The notes below the pieces were generated by a model. That model was not told the origin of the DNA and did no database searches. It saw nothing but the letters and a program-made list of their open reading frames with translations. 11,433 nt of DNA from Sulfuricella sp. (lineage in GTDB: Bacteria; Pseudomonadota; Gammaproteobacteria; Burkholderiales; Sulfuricellaceae): NCBI GenBank assembly GCA_019911785.1, contig JAIOJM010000213.1, positions 1-11,433 on the forward strand. The letters run 5' to 3'. A program made the position numbers and the translations under genes. Below, piece after piece: positions 6,496 through 11,433 of this stretch (the first letter of the stretch is position 1; every line of letters begins with the position of its first letter).

Positions 6496-7405
6496 AGTCG
6501 CAACCGCACTCGGGGTGGTCGTAGGGCGAATCCGGAACAGGTGCCGGCGCCGGTTCGCTGGATGTCAGGCCCGCGGCCTCACGCTCCTGCTTTTTCGCCA
6601 GGCGTTTGTCAAAGGCGTCGGACTTCATGGCGATGCTTTCTTCGCTGAACATGACCTGCCTGAGAAAACGGAAGCCGAACTGCATGAGTTCGATTTCGTC
6701 CTCGGCAAGCGTTTTCTTGAGATCGTCGGGCAGATCGTAAACTTCGTTGAACGAATCGCTGAAGACAAAATCGCGGAAACGATCGAGGTCGTAGCAGGCC
6801 ATGAAGAACAGTTGCAGGCTACGCTTGGAGGGCGTTCCAACGGTCGGCCCGGAAGATTTCTTCTTCAGGATCAGCTGGCGCCAGCCGCGGCCCAGTTCGT
6901 CATAGTCCTCCAGGCCTTGCTCGTGGCGGTATTCGTCGATGGTCAGGAAACGGTCTTCCTTATGCCCCAGGCAGTGTGCTTCTTCAACCAGGGCATAGGA
7001 ATTGATGTCGGTGTATTCGTTCTGCTTGCGCATCGAGACCAGTGCTACGGGGTAGTAGCGGCAGGCAGTGGGACGGTCTTCATAGACGCTGCATCCCTCG
7101 TCGGTCATGAACTGGCATGCTGTTCCACCTTCTACGGGCTTGAATTTGACGCCGGCGATGCTGTCCTTGTCCATTTCGTAGGGTTCGGTGAAACCCAGCA
7201 GGAATTCGCCGGAAGTCAGGCCCAGCCGGCGTTTCAGGCGCAGGATGTCGTAGGGGGTGAGGGTGATGTCGATATTCTTGCAGCAGGCGTTGAAGCAGGC
7301 GATTTCCTTATGACAACGAAACTGGATCACCTTTGAGCCATCGTACGAGGTCGGTATCACCGGGCTGGGGACAAAGGGGGATTCATTGATAATATTTTCC
7401 ATCAT
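6494..7405 (-). CDS. YkgJ-type cysteine-cluster protein (putative zinc/iron-chelating)
   Basis: A 303-residue protein. The N-terminal half carries the YkgJ/FliB-like pattern: C31, C37, C41 and C42 in FRCHKEIACFNACC, then C97 in TACQF, C105 in EGCSVYEDRP and C115 in RPTACRYYP, the hallmark end of the motif; C145 in EAHCLGH may add a ligand. The family is annotated as putative zinc- or iron-chelating, but its biochemistry is poorly known. The C-terminal half is helical, followed by an Ala/Pro-rich linker and a metal-ligand-like tail HPECGCD at the last residues. Two adjacent ATG codons (7405 and 7402) both fit the GAGG upstream; I use the first. It is first gene of the operon with the AAA+ and VWA genes. 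A metallochaperone or metal-cluster carrier for their target is inference. Confidence 0.85.
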   Translation of the reverse strand: MMENIINESPFVPSPVIPTSYDGSKVIQFRCHKEIACFNACCKNIDITLTPYDILRLKRRLGLTSGEFLLGFTEPYEMDKDSIAGVKFKPVEGGTACQFMTDEGCSVYEDRPTACRYYPVALVSMRKQNEYTDINSYALVEEAHCLGHKEDRFLTIDEYRHEQGLEDYDELGRGWRQLILKKKSSGPTVGTPSKRSLQLFFMACYDLDRFRDFVFSDSFNEVYDLPDDLKKTLAEDEIELMQFGFRFLRQVMFSEESIAMKSDAFDKRLAKKQEREAAGLTSSEPAPAPVPDSPYDHPECGCD

Positions 7406-7445
7406 TCTTACCTCATCGTGCGCTGCAAAAAACTAAAAAAATTTG

Positions 7446-7466
7446 ACTCTGCCATGTGTGCAGAGT
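7446..7466. promoter_or_regulatory. 21-bp inverted repeat in the leader of the YkgJ-AAA-VWA operon
   Basis: ACTCTGC (7446-7452) and GCAGAGT (7460-7466) are perfect arms around a seven-base centre. On the minus strand the repeat is followed by CAAA and then a T-rich run (7T, AG, 6T), so it could act as an operator or as a weak attenuator hairpin. It lies about 40 bases upstream of the start codon and downstream of the proposed -10. Confidence 0.45.
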
Positions 7467-7480
7467 TGCATGAAACTGTA

Positions 7481-7486
7481 ATTATC
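7481..7486 (-). promoter_or_regulatory. Candidate -10 element of the YkgJ-AAA-VWA operon
   Basis: On the minus strand GATAAT (plus-strand ATTATC) matches 5 of 6 consensus bases and is correctly placed after the aprA terminator. No good -35 lies 16-18 bases upstream, so the promoter may be weak or activator-dependent. Confidence 0.3.
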
Positions 7487-7532
7487 TTGCCGTCCATGAT
7501 ACCAAAACGGTTTTAACGGTCTTACAGAATGA

Positions 7533-7562
7533 AAAACCGGGCGCCGCGAGGCGCCCGGTTTT
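7533..7562 (-). terminator. Rho-independent terminator of sat-aprBA
   Basis: A perfect 13-bp stem (7533-7545 with 7550-7562) with core CCGGGCGCC/GGCGCCCGG and a four-base loop. On the minus strand the right arm ends in a run of five T. It lies 27 bases after the aprA stop codon and separates the sat-aprBA transcript from the following operon. Confidence 0.92.
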
Positions 7563-7589
7563 AGCTTGCTACAACTACTCTCAACTGCC

Positions 7590-9602
7590 TTAGTGAGCGG
7601 CAGGCTTGAACAGTTTGGACTTGTCGACCAGATCCACGTGGGCGCGCTTGAACACGGTCCACTTGTGGGTGGTTTTGTCGTAGATGGAGTTCACGAAGCA
7701 CTTCCAGTTTTCCTCATCGACAAAGTTCTTGTCCATGCGGTAGTAGAAACCCGGGTAACGGGATTCTTCGCGGAACTGGATGTGTTTCATGTGGGCTTCG
7801 GCTGTCAGGATGCGATGGTAGTTTTCCCATGCACGCAACAGTTCGTGCAGGTCTTTCGCACGCATCTTCTGTGCATCTTCCTTCAGCATGCCCAACTTCT
7901 CTTCGGCAACGGCCAGCATCTTGTCACTGGTCGTGTAGTAGGTGGCAACGCCAGCAACGTACTCGTCCATGATCTTCTGCAGGCGGAACTGAAGCATCTT
8001 CGGCGTGATGTAGTTCGGGTTCACGTCGATAGCGGTGGAGTAGTCCTTGTGCTCCAGGAAGTTACGCACCGGCTGGTAGATTTGCGCAACCAACTCATCG
8101 GTCGAGGTATCCAGCTCTGGTTTCCAGTCCTTGTTGTCGATGCAGTACTTGACCATCGATTTGGCGCACATACGGCCTTCAGCGTGGGAGCCGGAGGAGA
8201 ACTTGTGGCCGGATGCACCCACGCCGTCGCCGGCGGTGAACAGACCCTTGACGGTGGTCATGGAGCGGTAGCCCCAGTTCCAGCCGCTTGGCAGGTGAGC
8301 AGGAACGCCTTCTTTGGCTTCAGTGGTCGGCGCGCCGACATCTTCCGGACCGGACACCCAGATACCGCAGCAACCGGAGTGGGAACCGAGCAGGTAGGGC
8401 TCGGTAGGCATCAATTCGGAGTTTTTCTTCTCCGGCTCGATGTTTTCACCCACCCAGACGCCGCATTGTCCAATGCACATGTCGAGGAAGTCTTCCCATG
8501 CTTCTGCTTCCAGATGCTTCACTTCGCGTGGGGACAAGGTCTCGCGCATTTTTGCAAGAGCGGTCACGGTATCCATGTAAATCGGGCCGCGGCCTTCTTT
8601 CATTTCCTTCAGCATCAGGTGGTTACGCAAGCAAGATGCGGGAACTGCTGCCTGGCCATAAGGCGGGTAGTCGTTCAGCATTTCCTTGTTCTTGACCATG
8701 TACACTTCGCCGTTGGCGTTGGTGGCTTGGGCCTTGAACAGCAGGAACCAGGCGCCGACCGGGCCGTAGCCGTCTTTGAAACGGGCAGGCACGAAACGGT
8801 TTTCCATCATGGTCAGTTCTGCGCCAGCTTCGGCAGCCATGGAGTAGGTGGAACCAGCGTTCCAGACCGGGTACCAGGCACGACCTTGGCCTTCGCCAAC
8901 AGAACGGGGGCGGAACAGGTTCACGCAACCACCGGCAGCCAGCAGGCAGGCCTTGAACTTGTACACAATCACTTTGTGGTCACGGGTGGAGAAACCAACA
9001 GCACCGGCGATGCGCTTAGGATCGTTCTTGTCGTTCACCAGCTTGACGATAAAGATACGTTCCTGGATGCGATCCATGCCGAGGGCTTTCTTGGCGGCTT
9101 CAGCAACGATCCACTTGTAGGATTCGCCGTTGATCATGATCTGCCACTTGCCGGAACGCACAGGCTTGCCGCCGTCTTTCAGCTTGGGCATGTCGACGGA
9201 GCCGTCATGACGCTCGCCGTTTTCATCCAGTTTCCAGATCGGCAGGCCCCATTCTTCGAACAGGTGCACGGATTCGTCAACGTGACGGCCCAGATCGTAG
9301 GCCAGGTCGTCGCGGGTGATACCCATCAGGTCGTTGGAGACCATGCGGGCGTAGTCGGCGGGGTCCTGCGCATCACCGATGTAGGTGTTGATCGCGGACA
9401 GACCTTGAGCCACGGCGCCGGAACGGTCCATGGCGGCTTTGTCGACCAGCTTGATTTTCAGATCGATACCGGACTCAGCCTTGGCGGCATCGGCCCAGCG
9501 CATGATTTCATAAGCGGCGCCGCAGCAGGCCATACCGCCACCAATCAGAAGAATGTCAACTTCTTCTTGGACTACTTCAGGATTTCCAAAAGTTCCAGAC
9601 AT
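7590..9602 (-). CDS. aprA: Adenosine-5'-phosphosulfate reductase, alpha subunit
   Basis: A 670-residue flavoprotein, the usual AprA length. It catalyses the reversible conversion of AMP + sulfite to APS with release of two electrons, in the cytoplasm as an AprAB heterodimer. The N-terminal FAD-binding motif is IGGGMACCGAA (20-30) after a hydrophobic strand. GLFTAGDGVG (453-462) and SSGSHAEGR (469-477) are further flavin/substrate-domain signatures of the fumarate-reductase-like fold. SHSGCCG (407-413) supplies a conserved histidine, H408, near the expected active site. The ATG has an AAAGG eight bases upstream. It follows aprB by 46 bases and is last in sat-aprB-aprA. In 670 codons it uses no TTA, CTA or TCA, consistent with strong codon bias of a highly expressed gene. 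With no sulfite-reductase or qmo genes here, oxidative use is likely but inferred. Confidence 0.98.
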   Translation of the reverse strand: MSGTFGNPEVVQEEVDILLIGGGMACCGAAYEIMRWADAAKAESGIDLKIKLVDKAAMDRSGAVAQGLSAINTYIGDAQDPADYARMVSNDLMGITRDDLAYDLGRHVDESVHLFEEWGLPIWKLDENGERHDGSVDMPKLKDGGKPVRSGKWQIMINGESYKWIVAEAAKKALGMDRIQERIFIVKLVNDKNDPKRIAGAVGFSTRDHKVIVYKFKACLLAAGGCVNLFRPRSVGEGQGRAWYPVWNAGSTYSMAAEAGAELTMMENRFVPARFKDGYGPVGAWFLLFKAQATNANGEVYMVKNKEMLNDYPPYGQAAVPASCLRNHLMLKEMKEGRGPIYMDTVTALAKMRETLSPREVKHLEAEAWEDFLDMCIGQCGVWVGENIEPEKKNSELMPTEPYLLGSHSGCCGIWVSGPEDVGAPTTEAKEGVPAHLPSGWNWGYRSMTTVKGLFTAGDGVGASGHKFSSGSHAEGRMCAKSMVKYCIDNKDWKPELDTSTDELVAQIYQPVRNFLEHKDYSTAIDVNPNYITPKMLQFRLQKIMDEYVAGVATYYTTSDKMLAVAEEKLGMLKEDAQKMRAKDLHELLRAWENYHRILTAEAHMKHIQFREESRYPGFYYRMDKNFVDEENWKCFVNSIYDKTTHKWTVFKRAHVDLVDKSKLFKPAAH

Positions 9603-9648
9603 TGCATTTACCTTTCAATGTTCGTTTATCAATAACCGTTCGCTGATC

Positions 9649-10116
9649 TTACTTGCGGATCAGTTCGGCGGGGTTGCCGGCGCGGTAGCCATTTTCCTGG
9701 TTGAAGAAGCCGGACTTGGTGATGTTGGCCATGTTTGCCGCTGGCTTGCCGCCGTAGCAGTCGATGGAACCTTCCGGGGTGGTGCGGATCGGGAACTTGA
9801 AACGCTTCATGCTGCCATTACGGAATTTGATGGTCCACATGATGGAGTCAGTTCCGCGCAGAGGCTGCACGGAGCCGCCCAGCGGGACAACGTCAGCATA
9901 GTGACGGGCTTCGATCGCGTTTTGCGGGCAAATCTTCACGCAGGAGTAACACTCCCAGCACTGTTCCGGTTCCTGGTTGAACGCCTTCATGGCGTGACCA
10001 GTTTCGGAACCATCTTTGTCCAGCTTCATCAGGTCGTGGGGGCAAATATACATGCAGGCTGTTTTGTCCTGACCTTTGCAGCCATCACATTTCTCTGTAC
10101 GTACAAATGTTGGCAT
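9649..10116 (-). CDS. aprB: Adenosine-5'-phosphosulfate reductase, beta subunit
   Basis: A 155-residue electron-transfer subunit carrying two [4Fe-4S] clusters. The ligands are visible as C10, C13, C21 and C25 (CX2CX7CX3CP) and C53, C56, C59 and C63 (CX2CX2CX3CP). By the usual crossed ferredoxin pattern, C63 completes the first cluster and C25 the second. The C-terminal part (about 90-155) forms the tail that wraps around the alpha subunit in known structures. It passes electrons from the flavin of AprA to an acceptor; no aprM or qmoABC candidate is present, so the acceptor is not shown by this window. The start has GAGGAG eight bases upstream. A hairpin separates it from sat; no independent promoter is evident. 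Confidence 0.97.
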   Translation of the reverse strand: MPTFVRTEKCDGCKGQDKTACMYICPHDLMKLDKDGSETGHAMKAFNQEPEQCWECYSCVKICPQNAIEARHYADVVPLGGSVQPLRGTDSIMWTIKFRNGSMKRFKFPIRTTPEGSIDCYGGKPAANMANITKSGFFNQENGYRAGNPAELIRK

Positions 10117-10159
10117 TGCTTCTACTCCTCGTAGTTATCACAGTACTACTATTAACAAA

Positions 10160-10183
10160 GGCCAGTTACTTGCGTAACCGGCC
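10160..10183 (-). other. Intercistronic hairpin between sat and aprB
   Basis: On the minus strand GGCCGGTTAC pairs with GTAACTGGCC (10 bp, one G-U) around a GCAA loop, a GNRA tetraloop. Only three T follow, then GTTAATAG, so it is a poor terminator. It lies 12 bases after the sat stop. A likely role is protection of the sat or aprBA mRNA segment, or partial attenuation that sets the sat to aprBA ratio (inference). Confidence 0.55.
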
Positions 10184-10195
10184 AACCTTAAAAAA

Positions 10196-11404
10196 CTATT
10201 TTGCGGAATGGCCCTTCAGCTCAACCTTGACGTTCTCTTCTGCGCTCAGGCCGGCGTAGTACTTCTGCAGCACCTTGGCGACTTCGGGGCGGCTGAATTC
10301 AACGGGCAGGTCCTGGCCTTCGGAAAGCATCGAACGTACCTTGGTGCCGGACAACAGAATGCGGTCGTCCTTGGTGTGCGGGCAGGTGCGCTGTGAGGCC
10401 ATGCCGCCGCACTTGTTGCACCAGAAGGTCCAGTCGATATTCATGTTCTTGGTTTCGAGCGCATCTTTCGGAATCTCGTCGAAAATCTTCTGGGCGTCGA
10501 AGGGGCCGTAGTAGTCGCCCACGCCGGCGTGGTCGCGACCTACGATCAAGTGCGAGCAGCCGTAGTTCTGGCGGAACAGGGCGTGCAGCAGCGCTTCGCG
10601 CGGACCGGCATAACGCATGTCCAGCGGGTAACCGGCCTGGATCACGGTGTTGGGGGCAAAGTAGTTGTCGACCAGGGTGCTGATGGCTTCGGAACGCACA
10701 TCGGCGGGTATGTCGCCCGGCTTCAGTGCGCCCAGCAGGGAGTGGACCAGCACACCGTCCATGGTCTCGATGGCGATCTTGGCCAGGTACTCGTGCGAGC
10801 GGTGCATGGGGTTGCGGGTCTGGAAGGCGGCGATCTTGGACCAGCCCATCTTCTCGAAGGCGGCGCGGGTTTCGGCGGGGGTCATGAACTGGTCGCCGTA
10901 CTTCTCCTTGAAGCCGCCGGTGGACAGCACCTTGACCGGGCCGGCCAGGTTGTACTTGCCCTGAGCCATCACCATCTTGACGCCGGGGTGTTCCATGTCG
11001 GTGGTCTTGTAGACCTCCATGCACTCGTGGGCCTTGTCGATCGTGTATTTTTCGGTCACCGTCATGGTGCCCATGATCTCGCCGGTTTCGCCGTCCACCA
11101 GGGCTACACCGTCGCCGACCTTGACGCCCTCGTCGTCGGTCGACAAGGTAACAGGAATGGGCCAGAACAGGCCGTTGGCCATTTTGTAGCCATCACACAC
11201 ACCCTGCCAGTCAGCATGCGTCATAAAGCCGTCGAGAGGCGTAAAGCCACCGATGCCTAACATAATAAGATCGCCAGTTTCGCGCGAGCTCATGCGCACC
11301 TTAGGCATAGCCTGGGCACGCGCCAATTCCTGTTTCAAAGCATCGCCGCTTAACAGCAATGGTTTGAGCTCTCCTCCGCCATGCGGCCTTACTAGTTTAG
11401 ACAT
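10196..11404 (-). CDS. sat: Dissimilatory ATP sulfurylase (sulfate adenylyltransferase)
   Basis: A 402-residue single-polypeptide ATP sulfurylase. In sulfur oxidisers it converts APS + PPi to ATP + sulfate, the energy-conserving step after APS reductase. Catalytic motifs are [11 protein letters not shown] (195-205, with H201 and H204) and [15 protein letters not shown] (286-300). A zinc-site motif C329-X2-C332-X8-C341-X-H343 (CNKC...CPH) resembles the metal site of bacterial/archaeal-type Sat. GTKVRSML (353-360) is the conserved C-terminal core segment. No fused APS kinase domain follows, and it is not the heterodimeric CysDN type. ATG 11404 is preceded by GGAG at ten bases. It is first gene of sat-aprB-aprA; its promoter lies beyond the right edge. 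The gene uses rich, G/C-ending codons like aprA. Confidence 0.98.
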   Translation of the reverse strand: MSKLVRPHGGGELKPLLLSGDALKQELARAQAMPKVRMSSRETGDLIMLGIGGFTPLDGFMTHADWQGVCDGYKMANGLFWPIPVTLSTDDEGVKVGDGVALVDGETGEIMGTMTVTEKYTIDKAHECMEVYKTTDMEHPGVKMVMAQGKYNLAGPVKVLSTGGFKEKYGDQFMTPAETRAAFEKMGWSKIAAFQTRNPMHRSHEYLAKIAIETMDGVLVHSLLGALKPGDIPADVRSEAISTLVDNYFAPNTVIQAGYPLDMRYAGPREALLHALFRQNYGCSHLIVGRDHAGVGDYYGPFDAQKIFDEIPKDALETKNMNIDWTFWCNKCGGMASQRTCPHTKDDRILLSGTKVRSMLSEGQDLPVEFSRPEVAKVLQKYYAGLSAEENVKVELKGHSAK

Positions 11405-11433
11405 GATTTATATTCTCCATTAAGTGAGCAACA

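Noticed and set aside
5669..7336. 555-codon open frame on the plus strand opposite the AAA+ and YkgJ genes
   Set aside because: It is an aligned antisense shadow of two real genes that happen to be in the same frame. It shows no domain, and no ribosome binding site was recognised.
7566..9635. 689-codon open frame on the plus strand opposite aprA
   Set aside because: It is in the codon-aligned antisense frame of aprA and is open because aprA avoids TTA, CTA and TCA. Its translation is rich in His, Val, Gly and Phe, typical of a mirror frame, and aprA is unmistakable on the other strand.
10529..11260. 243-codon plus-strand frame and a 241-codon minus-strand alternative frame within sat
   Set aside because: Both are shadows of sat; the alternative minus-strand frame is Arg/Pro-rich, as expected for an out-of-frame reading of GC-rich coding DNA.
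1..11433. CRISPR arrays, insertion sequences, tRNA or rRNA genes
   Set aside because: I saw no spaced direct repeats, transposase-like frames, terminal inverted repeats, or cloverleaf or rRNA-like sequence on either strand.

Overview
The window most likely comes from a chemolithotrophic sulfur-oxidising proteobacterium. A betaproteobacterium of the Sulfuricella / Thiobacillus / Gallionella-relative type is my inference from gene content and protein character; no search was possible. The diagnostic part is the right-hand third: a complete minus-strand sat-aprB-aprA cluster (ATP sulfurylase plus the two subunits of APS reductase). In sulfur oxidisers this pathway runs in the oxidative direction: sulfite + AMP to APS, then APS + PPi to ATP + sulfate. 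There are no sulfate-reducer partners (dsr, qmo) and no aprM in the window.

Layout, left to right. (1) 1-141: the C-terminal end of an unidentified plus-strand gene. (2) 246-1259: a two-gene plus-strand unit encoding a stand-alone CBS-pair protein and a ribosome-hibernation-factor-like protein fused to a cold-shock domain. (3) 1528-1950: a single-domain response-regulator receiver with an unusual five-cysteine insert. (4) 2071-2793: an outer-membrane-type lipoprotein of unknown function. (5) A bidirectional terminator at about 2809-2840 separates this plus-strand half from an entirely minus-strand half. (6) 2867-3469: a typical 2-Cys peroxiredoxin with a good sigma70-like promoter whose -10 overlaps a 19-bp inverted repeat. 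(7) 7405-3560: a tight three-gene operon encoding a YkgJ-type cysteine-cluster protein, a CbbQ/NorQ-type AAA+ ATPase and a NorD/CbbO-type VWA protein. (8) 11404-7590: sat-aprB-aprA, closed by a strong terminator at 7533-7562.

How the genes may work together. sat-aprBA makes ATP by substrate-level phosphorylation from sulfite. Immediately downstream lies a MoxR-AAA+/VWA pair, a class that in characterised cases (CbbQ-CbbO on Rubisco, NorQ-NorD on nitric oxide reductase) remodels or activates metalloenzymes. Here it is coupled to a cysteine-rich YkgJ protein instead of to cbb or nor genes. The best candidate for an undescribed system in this window is therefore a maturation or reactivation machine for APS reductase or another sulfur-oxidation metalloenzyme. 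That is inference from gene position. The left half looks like stress and energy-state housekeeping: adenylate sensing by CBS, ribosome hibernation, a possibly redox-sensing receiver, and peroxide removal.
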